A DNA stretch of 64,000 nucleotides from Nymphaea colorata (lineage: Eukaryota; Streptophyta; Magnoliopsida; Nymphaeales; Nymphaeaceae). The translations under genes and the position numbers were made by a program. Positions within the stretch are counted from its first letter, which is position 1, and every line of letters begins with the position of its first letter. The notes beneath the pieces were generated by a model. It did no database searches and was not told the origin of the DNA. It worked only from the letters and a program-made list of their open reading frames with translations. Positions 1 through 10,313 of the stretch are shown piece after piece. The stretch covers positions 10,163,427-10,227,426 of the forward strand of contig NC_045147.1 in NCBI RefSeq assembly GCF_008831285.2. The letters are read 5' to 3'.

Positions 1-1448
1 CGAAGCGTGCTTGAGACATTCATCGTTATCATCCTCCTATCGAAGACATGATCCCCATAATCATATTGATGTGTGATTTCCATACAGCTTTATTATTGGA
101 AGTTGTAACGCCCCAAATGTTTTAACGAAAAAAAAAGAATAGTAGTAGAAAAATATTCTTTTTGAATTCACTCCAACTTTTTTTTAAAAATTCAAACCAT
201 GCATTTAGAAAATATAAGAGTTGAGACATGGTTCTATTGATAAAATAATGTCAGTTTATACCTTATTTTCTTATTATCAAAATACCTAGAAGACCTAGTG
301 ATTAATGAAGGTCTCACCCTATCTAGTATGCCATCAGAAGGACATGGAAAATACCAATGGGTTGGACTATCAATCAAAAGCAACCAACCATATAGATTCA
401 TGGCGCCTACGTAAAACATGTCTTATTTGAAGGCAATGATTGGAATGGTCAAATAGTTGAGCTTACCTACCAGCCTGGGCTCTATTCTTATCATGCATAT
501 ATATGTTATGAGATTATATACAAGATTTAGTACTCCAAGGGACACGATCAATTGATCAGAAAGTCCCCCTCAATGAGCTAGCCATGACTGAGCTGGGGAA
601 CGATTAATCATTGTATACCACCTTGGACACCTAGCAGACGAGGTTGAGTTGACCTTGGTCACTTAATTGGTTCAACCAGTCTAGGCTGCACTATGAGCTA
701 GGCAGTGGCACAGCAAGAAATTTATGGCTAAGGCCCACTTTTAAGTTTAAATTTTAAATTTTCAAACTTTTTGGGGCAGTCATATGTATAAAACACTGAA
801 AATTAATGAAGTTTTTATATATAAATAAAGTAAGTTTTGTGGGAATTGCCCACACCAACTACAACATAGCTTCGCCACTACTACTTGAATTTAATATATC
901 CCCATAATATGTTGATAACAGTTCAAAAGTTTCCCTAATTAGTGAAGCATATGGTTTTCATGATAGTAATAAGCATATTCACATCAAGTTTTATTTCCTA
1001 AGAAAGTAAGTTGAAGACAAAAAAGTGAAACTAATGCATCATAAAACAATTGATCAACTAGCTGACATTTTTTATCGAGCTATTTAAATGTGATGCATTA
1101 AGAAATTGAAGGCAATGATTGGAATGATATGGTTTGAGCTAGGGAGCTTATAGGGTGGTATTGAAATTAGACCTAATTTTGAAGGGTATAATAAAGACAA
1201 AAGTCCAACTCATTTCATCTTGCCCACCACCAACTTGCGTTTTATTACTGTTGTTCGTTTCAAATGTTAACTTTGTGATTAGCTTTCGAAGCTAGCAAAA
1301 ACATCATTAGTGCTATCAAACTAACCGATTTAAAAACCGAGGCTATCAGGCAACAATCCACTTACCAAAAGCTCCCAGAAACGAGCAGAGTCTTCCCTGC
1401 CCCATCTTTCCACAAGACTCACGCCCTCTTCATTCCAAAGAACAAAAA
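1..1448. other. Intergenic DNA, no gene recognised
   Basis: AT-rich DNA with only short open frames. No conserved protein was recognised in any frame. The one structured piece is the terminal-inverted-repeat element near 703-881, listed separately. Confidence 0.6.
703..881. mobile_element. Short hAT-like MITE remnant
   Basis: The left end reads CAGTGGCACAGC and the right end, reverse-complemented, reads TAGTGGCGAAGC, giving imperfect terminal inverted repeats around about 180 bp of AT-rich DNA. The AGTGGCGRAGC end is common in plant hAT-like miniature elements (recalled). A related single end, CAGGGGCGAAG, lies near 40859. No clear target-site duplication was found, so the class is an inference. 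Confidence 0.45.
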
Positions 1449-2155
1449 TTGGTGATCAATTTACCAAAAAGAACATCCAAGACGCTTCGGAATACCTGGC
1501 CTCTCTTGCTCAACTACGCCCTGGCGGTCAACTCGTCCAGCCGGAACCCCCTGGCTTGTTGGTGTATGGAAGTTGATCCATACTGGACACTCATTTGTAA
1601 TACCGCGGATCCGAGGGAGGCAGAGGGGCAGCGCCCCCTTGCTTGGGGGTTCGGGGGCGTTAGTCCCCGAGGGAAATTTTCTCTTTATGTAAGGGCATAT
1701 ATGTCATTTTGTACAAATGCGGGTTTGCCCTAATCCTTATGTTTTGAGGATGGCCGCCGCTTGAGAGTGTTTGTTCTGTGTGTTCATAGAAGAGAGAGAA
1801 TACAAGAGATCTGTGCGACCGTGGACGTAGGAGATTATTGCTCCGAACCACGTAAATCGTTGTCTTCTTCCTTGTTGCTTCTAACCCCCTCTTGAGAGTG
1901 CGAGAGGAGAGTTTATTCTGTGTTGTTCCTAACATGGCTTTCATTTGCTCCAGCAGCTCCCGCGCCTCGTCCGCCTTCTGCTCCCGACAGAACGCCTCGA
2001 ACACCGGCACATACGTGGTGGCGCACGGCTGGATACCCTGCCCCAGCATCTCTCTCCATCACGTACTTCTTCGAGTCGTCCCCCCCCCTTCGCCAGTCCC
2101 CTGATCAGAACATGATAGGTATAAGCGTTCGGCCTGACGCCGGAGGCGAGCATGC
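1449..2155 (-). pseudogene. PPR-protein C-terminal pseudogene interrupted by a solo LTR
   Basis: Read on the minus strand, 2155-1935 encodes pentatricopeptide-like sequence (SGVRPNAYTYHVLIRGLAKG, then GIQPCATTYVPVFEAFCREQ and ADEARELLEQMKA). The two parts are in different frames, so there is a frameshift near the G/C run at about 2080. After a 378-bp inserted LTR the protein resumes at 1556 as RGFRLDELTARA, a stop, then LSKRGQVFRSVLDVLFGK. That ending resembles the KRGPVFRSVMDILFGK terminus of a small plant PPR family. Removing the LTR and one target-site copy restores the frame across the insertion. Frameshift, stop and insertion together mark a dead copy. PPR proteins normally bind organellar RNA. 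Confidence 0.75.
1557..1934 (+). mobile_element. Solo LTR of a Ty1/copia-type retrotransposon
   Basis: A 378-bp segment begins TGTTGG and ends CCTAACA and is flanked by perfect 5-bp direct repeats TGGCT (1552-1556 and 1935-1939). Inside lies a GC-rich stretch built on GGGGCAGCGCCCCC, typical of copia LTRs, and a TATA-like tract. No primer-binding site or coding sequence follows, so it is a solo LTR left by recombination between two LTRs. It sits inside the PPR pseudogene. Confidence 0.85.
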
Positions 2156-2288
2156 ATGAGCACGGTGGCTATTAAACCCAACAGGCAAGCCACATGGACC
2201 CATCTAAGGTTCCCTCTCCCGAATCCAACCTTGTTCACCATATAAACGGAAATCATCAGCATAGAAAAGAACATTCTCAATTAAGAAA

Positions 2289-2765
2289 CTAATAAACTAA
2301 ACCAACCTTGAATCTTTGAAGGTGAGCCGAAAAACGAACTATCATCGATAACAAGTGGATGATGTTGGACTGGAATCTCCAGAGGTCAGCCGAGAGACGA
2401 ACCATCATCGATAATAACAAGTCAATTAGTGAAATAATGATGTCTTCGACATTGGCCATCAAGTAGGAAAAAACCCTTGCGAGTTGCATCCTGAATTGTG
2501 AGAACTGTGGCTCATGCATCTTCCCCACAACCATGAAGTGATGGTTCCATATATTTGGCTGGTATTTGGAAGGCTGTTTTTGAGCAGCAGACCTACCACA
2601 GCCCTTAGCCCTAAGCTCACATCTCACAAGGGTGGTGTTCCATGGCTTGCACTCAGCCTTGGTTCTAGGAAAAAGCTCGAGGGAAGTAAGGAAAGGAGTG
2701 GAAAGGTTGAGGGAAGTAAGGAAAGGAGTGGAAAGGGAGGTAAGATAAGTCGCCATTAGAACCAT
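2289..2765 (-). pseudogene. Uncertain coding relic, possibly terpene-synthase N-terminus
   Basis: A 158-codon minus-strand frame holds KYQPNIWNHHFM at about 2510-2600. This loosely resembles the (N)YxPSIWxDHF region near the start of plant terpene synthases, preceded by an RSA-like segment. The rest of the frame is low-complexity and partly made of internal direct repeats (near 2320-2430 and 2673-2745). The resemblance rests on about a dozen residues and could be chance. Confidence 0.2.
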
Positions 2766-2803
2766 TCTTTCGAATGACTTAGCTCAAGAAGGTTTGGTGG
2801 TTT

Positions 2804-3113
2804 ATCTAAAGTTGCATCACTGTGTAGATTACGTGTCTATAATGTTAGAGATAGGTGTTTGCGTAAGTTATTGAAAATATGAGTTCTACAAACTTTCTTA
2901 GAAAAGCAGTAATAAAGATCCAGAGTTATTAATAGAATTCTAAAAGTTTATGTAGTTTTGCATTAAGTATAACTTTTAGAATTCTGTTAATAACTCTGGA
3001 TCTTTATTACTGCTTTTCTAAGAAAGTTTGTAGAACTCGTATTTTCAGTAACTTACGCAAACACCTATCTCTAACATTATCGACATGCAATGTACACACT
3101 GATGCAGCTTTAT
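2804..3113. repeat. Long near-perfect inverted repeat (hairpin, about 145-bp arms)
   Basis: The left arm (about 2804-2951) and right arm (about 2967-3113) are reverse complements with only scattered mismatches, separated by a loop of about 15 bp. The central 110 bp of each arm is almost perfect; the outer 30 bp is more diverged. It could be a fold-back MITE or a small-RNA-producing inverted repeat. No coding sequence lies in it. Confidence 0.9.
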
Positions 3114-3164
3114 ATGAACTTATATTGATATAACCAAAACACTATACCATTGATTGAGACTAAC

Positions 3165-3640
3165 AAACAAATCCAAACCCAACAATTTCCATAGTACATA
3201 AGACAACAACTGGTGTGAACCTATAGCTAGAAACAAGTCCAACGATTTTTTGAAGATCAGATAAGACCGCTGATCTAAATCCATCGTTGATCCAAATTTA
3301 AGAATTTACAAACTAGATAAGACCATTGCTCGAAGTTCAATGATTTTGTAGATTAGATAAGACCACTGATCTTTACCTACAACTAGATCCAAATCTAATG
3401 ATTCTCATATTAGATAAGACCATAGATTTAAACCTACGAACATATCCAAATTCAACAATTTCTTAATCACATAAGACCCCTGAAGTAGACCAACAACAAG
3501 ATCCAAATCCAACAATATCCAGATCAGATAAAACCACCAATCTGATACCATGGCTACATCCAATAACCAACAATCTATAGATTAGATAAGACCACTTCCC
3601 AAACCTACAACCAGATTAAATTTTGTAATTTTGTTAACAC
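3165..3640. repeat. Degenerate tandem minisatellite, about 60-bp unit
   Basis: About seven or eight diverged copies of a unit built around AGATAAGACCACTGATCT, then an ACCTACAAC element, then AGATCCAAATCCAACGAT. The AGATAAGACC core recurs about every 55-70 bp. Units differ by substitutions and small indels, indicating an old array. No coding potential was seen. Confidence 0.75.
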
Positions 3641-6600
3641 AAAAGACATCGATTCACTTGCATCCCTAGTTTCTTTAAGCATTTTGAACTATTTCTTGTA
3701 AGAGTAACTCAATTCTCTGCATATCTGCCAAAATGTCATATGTATCTTGAAACCTATATGGCTCCCTTACTGATTGATGACAATAGTATAATGCAAAAGT
3801 GATGATATTCAATCAAATGTTCATTTTTTAGCGTTTTTTATTTGCTTTTCATCTTATCTGTTGCTTTCTATGAGCCAGTTGTCTGTTAATCCATAAGAGG
3901 AGAGGGCGTGAATGACCTCCCCCTTACGGACTATCCTGACGGGATACTGTCAAAAATGGTTGCCATTGTTTTATCTATATATATATATATATATATAGCT
4001 GGTTTTCTGTGAAAGCCTGCTTTCATATAGTCCATGAGGAAAAATATTCCAACCATTGAGGATGTTACTTAAGGAGATCTTGTCTTTCTAATACGTCAGA
4101 TTTTAAAGGATAAAACAGTGTAACTGACACAACTATTGATCAGTTGCATTTCCTTGCTGTCATATAAGGAAAGAATCTGTGCTAAAGCACTTAGTTGACA
4201 GGAGCCGTGCAAGCCAGACCATTGATTGAGAAGTTTTTTTGTAATCTCTATAACTTGTACAAGTTTTCTAAGATTTTCTACACTTGTCTTAATTTTTTTG
4301 CAAATGATGAAAACTAATAAATAACTTTGAAATCGTTTTAGAAATTGATTTTCTGTCTTTTATTGGAAAAGTTGAGGTAAATTTCTTACATAGTTTTTTG
4401 AAGCTCCCCGAGATATTTTTAACTTGTGAAAAGTAATGCTCCTTTTTTAGACTTTCATGACTTTCTTACTAATACTTGCAAACTTTGTTTTAAAAAAAAG
4501 TTATCTCACTATTGAAAATTTTTCTTAGGTTTTCTTAAACTCTTTGACATTTTAAGCCCATGATTCTATATTATCTTGGATGAAAATTTGTATATTTTTT
4601 GTCAAGCACTTGGTATATTAATTTTTTGTGGAATTTTGCTTAGTTACTTAAATATTTTTTTTGAATGTTTTCTTTACCACTGGTTGTTTAAATTTTAGAC
4701 TGTGTGGGAATTTTTTAATTTTTTTTTAATTTATGAGAATGATTGTCTAATGACTATTAAATGCCTTGTGAACCTTTTGCGAATTTTCTTCTCTAATTTT
4801 ATTTTGTATTTTCATGGCTTCCAAAAGTTTTCTTCTCAATTTTGGAAAGTTGATCTTTTAAATATTTATTATAAAAAATGAGAAAACTCTTGTGCATATT
4901 CATGTGCTCATGAGCCCGTTCTTGTGTTACTTTGTTATCATGTATTAAAAGTTTTTTATTTAATATTGTGTCAACAGCTTTTTTGCTAGAGTTTTAATTA
5001 TTTCCTTCTTTCTGAATCGGGGTAAACGTTTTTTTGCTTAGTCTTGTTTCTCGCATTTCGTGTCATATTGGACTCATGTTATCAGCACTCTCTCTTCCCA
5101 TGGGTTTCTTTGTCGCTTACGCTCAAATTTATGCATCGGTGTTGGTTTTAGCTCTCTGCTGTTGAGATTTATGAACACGTCATTCTAAATTGTCTTTGTT
5201 TTCTACGGCATTGATACATCCAAATCTTCTAATGCTCTAGATTAGAATACACATATTTCAGTTCACTATTTTTGGGGGATAACTCAATAATTCCTATTAC
5301 GAAAAAATGGAAAATGGACATCTTGATAATGCATAGATTCCTAGGTTGAAGCCTTCTTTCTGTCTTTTGCTTTCTTGTTTTTCAGTCTCAACTATTGCAT
5401 TGTGTTAGACATGTTGTATTAACCAGTTAGAGCAGAGAACTATGTCTTGTGCTCCCAGGGACCTTTGTTCCACAGCTACTCTCTTGTTGAAGCTCAACGA
5501 GCAGGGTGATTTTTTTTTCTAATGATTCTCTTGATAATGATTCATCATGAGTCTTGCTGTTGGAAAGGTAAGGCATCAGATTTGCGTTTCCAAAAGTAGA
5601 CGTAATATGGGTTGGGAAGCCATTGATGCTTCGTAGTGTCGTTCCCTGAGGTTGTCTATGGCTCTATTGTCATTCCCAGCTGCACTTCGGAATGTTTTTC
5701 TTCATGTCCAAAATCATGCATAAGATGAAAATATCCTATGTTTTTGGATATCGTCATATTCCTTTTGTTATATTTTCTGCTCTTTTATCTGAAATGTCAC
5801 AAGTCATATCCCTTCGCTGGCTTCACCTCTGTTCTTCTGTTGTTGTGGGCATTTCCGCCTCTTCTCCTTCGTCGTTCTCGTTCTTTCTCTCCCCTCACCT
5901 GTACGTTAATGCAAGAATATTGGTTATACCACAAAATTAAAATCCAGTAACTGGCAGACTTCAAACACATCTTCCACGCAGGTATGATAATTAAGACAAA
6001 CATGAAATGAGATCTCATACAAGAGAGCAGCCATGAAAGCAGATGAGTGAAAGAAAGGGACGTGAACGTCAACGTCAGTATCCAGTTCCGATTTTCTTTA
6101 CAAAAAACCAATAAATCCAATTCTTATTATCACAGATTGGCTCCCTCGCAGCATGTGAGCCGGAAGCATGTTTGGGGTAATATATGAACCATTACCATAA
6201 TTGGGCCAGGGAAAGAAAAAAGTTATGTGTTTTGCATAATCTTTGTTCTCCTTAGTCGGACTGCCCCCATTCTGGTACGAGATTACAGAGATAATATCCG
6301 TATCTCCACTGGTCCTACTCAGATTTGTTCATGTATGAAAGGCCAAAGATGATGGGGTATTTCTCCTAAACCTTCAGGCCTTTGAGTGCATTGGACGATA
6401 AACATCAAGAAATTTGAAATGCTGATCTATAAACGTAGTTCACATCCACTCCCCGAGTGCAAAACTGTGAATAATATGTCGTGGCTTGCCCAATCTCTTC
6501 CGGAGAAGAGAATAAACGTTGAACTGGAAGAAAAGTTCAAGAAAAACTAATGAAAGGCAAGAAGGATAGAATTAGTAAGAACTTGTTCTATGATTCTTTT

Positions 6601-6999
6601 CTCCCAGCCAACGGAAAACCTGGTCCTCCATCCAGGCACCCGCGAGAGAGCAGCTGTAAAACCTCCACAAAACAAGGAAATAAACTTTGCCGCGGCTTAC
6701 ATAAGGAGTTGTCAATAAAGAAATATTTGTGTTTTTGTTCTTAATCAATAAAGAGATATCTAATCTCTGACAAGACGATGGTTGCGGAGACAAATGGGAG
6801 TTAAGTCACTGCTGGTTTGTCATTAAAAAAAGGCTAATTTGCCGTTAAGATATCAATCTTTGTGTCTATCATGAGGTTAAGGAACCTATTTCGTCGACCC
6901 AAAGACCGTTGATTCATTGACCAAACCAGCTCATTTTGTTCAAGTTACAAAGCTTGGAAAATGTCCAAAGGAAAACCAACATAAATAAAGCCTGCACTC
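3641..6999. other. Intergenic DNA, no gene recognised
   Basis: AT-rich DNA with a (TA)n run at about 3976-3998 and T-rich tracts. Open frames near 5692-6120 and 6550-6793 are short, overlap on opposite strands and show no recognisable family. The part nearest 7000 is the downstream region of the Cwf18 gene. Confidence 0.5.
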
Positions 7000-8135
7000 T
7001 CACTCCTCAGTTCGCTCAGATTCTTCACCATTCTCTCCAGCAGAAGCCAGTTCCTGCTGCTCTTGTTCTCCTGCACGTGGCATATAATTGGTAAGGTATT
7101 TTGACGTTTGGAGATGAAAATATGATTAGGTAAACTACATACTCATGATCTCATATAGAGCCTTCTGAGTTCGCTTTTCAAGCTTATCCAGCTTCTTTTG
7201 GATGTCTCTGCGGAGATCCCAATTCGGTTTCTTTGGTGCTATGTTTATGAAAGGATCCTGCATATCCTCGTGATCAAGAGAAATGGTCAGATCGAAAAGA
7301 CCAAGGGGCATGACCGAAACAAGAATAGCTGCATTTATGTAATACTCAGATGAGGTTAATAAAAAAAAAAATACCGCAGCTATATCTAGTGGTGCAGCAG
7401 GTGCAGAAGAAGCTGGGTCTTCAAACTTGGGTAAGACAGGAGGAGCTAACTTACTCTCTTGAAGTTGCTTATCATGTGGTAGATAGTTCCTAAACTTCAC
7501 CCTTATTTCCCTGTTGAAATTTGAGCAGCAGTAGATGTTTGGACAGATTTAGTTTCCAATCAAAGAAAACATACATAAAGAGACCATACAGAAACCTGTT
7601 AAAGTCTCAGTAAAGCATGGATTTATAAACATATGAAACAGAACCTATACAGATTAAGATTTCAGATGACTAAAGCATGGGAACCTGGGTTCGACGATCA
7701 GCATGTATATGGAACCTCTGCAAGGCTTGAATTAGCTGTTTTGCAGGGATTCAAGCAAATTAATTGCCTTCTCAACGTTAGAAATTGTAAATTTGATCTG
7801 TACATTACGGAATGAACATGAGGTGCATGTTTTTTCAGTCAATTTTGTTCCCCAGCTTCACAATAGGAAAATCAATTTCTAGTAAATCATAGACTTCCAA
7901 ACCGATAAGTAGCAGTCCATTGCATTTGAATGTCTCGAACCCAAATGATTAATTCAATTAGAACAATGAGATGGAGAACTTACTCCTCTTCAGATTCAGC
8001 ACCTTCAGCATTGTCTTCCTCCTGGGGAGGATTATCATCAGGCTTGCTGAGTAGTTCATTAGCTTCCTTCAGAGCTTTTAACCTCTCTCTACGAGCAATA
8101 GCAGCCTGTTCAATCGACTCTTCCTCTGCAGTCAT
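7000..8135 (-). CDS. Cwf18/CCDC12 pre-mRNA splicing factor
   Basis: Four coding exons on the minus strand, 8135-7984, 7501-7375, 7257-7143 and 7070-7000, join with consistent phases (2, 0, 1) to give 154 aa. The protein opens MTAEEESIEQAAIARRERLK, continues VKFRNYLPHDK and KLAPPVLPKFEDP, then IAPKKPNWDLRRDIQKKLDK and KRTQKALYEIM, and ends in an acidic Glu/Gln-rich tail. These are the hallmark blocks of the Cwf18/CCDC12 family, coiled-coil proteins of the spliceosome (Prp19-associated in yeast and human). Length fits the family (roughly 150-165 aa). Donors are GTAAGT, GTATTT and GTATGT; acceptors are AATAAG, ATGCAG and GTGCAG. No defect is visible, so it should be functional. Confidence 0.93.
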
Positions 8136-9463
8136 AGTTTTTTTTATACAGTTCCCTGATTTCCGAAGACAATCAGACAGTTAATATTCAAACGATCGCT
8201 TCCTTCACCAAGGGCATCTTAGCACAAACTCTACAGATTTCCAGCAGACTCAAAAACAAAAAATGACAGTTCCAGAGAATTCCTCGTTCTAAGTTACTTC
8301 TAACACACATACTTCCAGAAACAGTGATGGTTATATGGGTATTTACGAACAAAATTGACAGATGTTTATCATCTTGACAAAATTGCAGATGGAGTTAAGG
8401 TGGTAGAAGAATATATCCATTTGGAATGCCAGAGGGAAGATGATCCAATATACTGAAATATCAAATTATTAAATACAGAAGAAAATTAACAGCAACTGCA
8501 CCAAAGAAGGATATGACCATGCAATTCACTTAAATCAAGGTTTTAGGGGCAAGCGGAATTTTGCATATGCAAGCTACAAAAGAGAAAAGAAGAAAATGAA
8601 AATTGAGTTGGCAATAGTGTGTGAATGATACAGCATCAATTCGGTGAATCTGGCAATACCCTGTGTTTCTAAATGTTCGTGTGCTAGATTTTTTATGTGC
8701 ACAGATATTTTTATCATTTAGCATCATCCTGATGCATTTTTATTAGGGACCAGGTAACGGAAGTTAACTTGGCTCACTTTCCATGGGGATATCTTAAATT
8801 CAAGATACAGCATCTATGACAAATAGGTAGCAGACTTTTCAATGCAGAAGGCATAGAGAACATTGCCAACCTGATTCACAATTAAAAGCTTTCATGCAAC
8901 AGAATAAATTCATGAAATTTTGGGGTTGCAAGCTCGTCAACCTCATTGATTTGATTTGTTTGGTGGAACTATATGGCTCGAAATTGCAAAAGGATGACAG
9001 CAAGTGCTCCCTGCCTACATTAGGGTAGTGTTTGATGGCTAGGAATTTTAGAATTGGAAATATATTTCTGAAAATATATTTCCTGGAATAAAGGAATGAG
9101 AAAAATCTTTTCGATTCCCATTTTGATGTGTGTGTGTGATGACTGAGAAATATATTTCTAGAAATATATTTCTGTGTTTGATGATAAAGAAATATATTTC
9201 CAAAATTATATTTCTGTGTTTGATAATAAGGAAACATATTTCCAGATTTACATAAGCTTTGGATAATAATGGTGTTTGAACTGCAATTAGGGTGAAAATA
9301 GCTTGCTTCCCGAGCTTTTCGGAAGTTCTTTCTCATACGTATCCAAAATGAGATATTGATAAGAGTAGAATGCAAAAGTTAACAGCATACGTATCCAACA
9401 AACTGCTGATGTACGTTGAGAATGCAAAAGTTAACAGCATATTGATAAGAGTAGAATGCAAAA
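8136..9463. other. Upstream region of Cwf18 with a MITE-like AT repeat
   Basis: No gene recognised. At about 9028-9280 a GTGTTTGATGATAA-type motif followed by short palindromes (GGAAATATATTTCC-like) recurs four to five times, giving a tandem AT-rich structure like a decayed MITE. Copies of the G6PDH exon-intron junction lie at about 9350-9463 and are described with that pseudogene. Confidence 0.5.
9347..9463. repeat. Copied G6PDH exon-intron junction (filler-like repeats)
   Basis: About 53 bp spanning the end of the 10313-10254 exon and the start of its intron (source about 10208-10262) is repeated at about 9350-9402. Shorter overlapping pieces (TTTTGCATTCTACTCTTATC and GCTGTTAACTTTTGCATTC) recur up to 9463. 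All copies are in the same orientation. They begin exactly where G6PDH homology ends, as expected for filler DNA copied during break repair. Confidence 0.8.
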
Positions 9464-10313
9464 GGAGGCTATCTGCTTCATCTGGGCCGCGACTCCCCAC
9501 TTTATAGGGAATTGGCTTGATTTCTCCATCATCAATTCTATGTAGCAAAGGGGTGAATATCTCCCAAGCCGCCTGAAAAAGAAAATCGGTTACTATTCTT
9601 GCTTCTTGTCCACAATGAAATCATAGTCCAATTAAATGAAAGGAGGAGCACAACTTACCTTTAGCTCATCCCTACAGACAAAATGTTGCTGGTCACCTCT
9701 TATTCTGCAAATACCAGAAAATCAAGTTAGCCACTTGTGACATCTCAAACCTGTATATGAAAAAAAAAAAAAAAGGGAAACTTGGAAGTGTAAATGAAAT
9801 ATTGACTCGTTCAGGTGACTGGCAAATATTGAATACGGAGCGTGAGCCCTAGGGCTATTGAATTGAACAGCAACTCAAAAATATTATAATGAAGATTCAT
9901 ACAGTAAAAGAGAAAGTTCTTTTTTGGTTGTAACCAGTGTACATCCTAAGAGATAACAACTGAATCTGATTTCATCTCACCTGTCATGAAAGCAATTATA
10001 CTAACTAGAAGCAAGGTCGACATGAAACTCTTAGATGATCTGTTTGATTTATAATGGATATGTAACTTGGTAAATCTTACTATGTGACATAGTTAAAGGA
10101 AAAAGAAAAGCTGAATCAGTTCCATTTTTAACCAGTCAATCAAGCTATGTGAAATTTCACATTGGGTTGTTCCATTTCCTTGTTTTGTTAAAAAACAATA
10201 AAGATCCTAAATGAGATATTGATAAGAGTAGAATGCAAAAGTTAACAGCATACGTATCCAAAATTAGGCGCTCATATGCCTCAGGAATTACAACATCTTG
10301 ATAACGTTGTCCG
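9464..10313 (-). pseudogene. Cytosolic glucose-6-phosphate dehydrogenase, 3' exon fragment
   Basis: Three minus-strand exons match the C-terminus of plant cytosolic G6PDH: 10313-10254 (GQRYQDVVIPEAYERLILDT), 9704-9659 (IRGDQQHFVCRDELK) and 9572 to about 9464 (AAWEIFTPLLHRIDDGE then PIPYKVGSRGPDEADSLL). Splice sites and phases between them are intact. The enzyme catalyses the first step of the oxidative pentose phosphate pathway, but its NADP and active-site regions are absent here. The last ~20 residues are also missing, because homology stops where copied junction DNA begins. Upstream sequence does not continue the family. It is therefore a captured or translocated fragment, not a working gene. 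Confidence 0.85.

Noticed and set aside
3165-3640. CRISPR-like regular repeats
   Set aside because: Repeats are degenerate and contiguous without unique spacers, and the DNA is clearly plant nuclear. It is a minisatellite.
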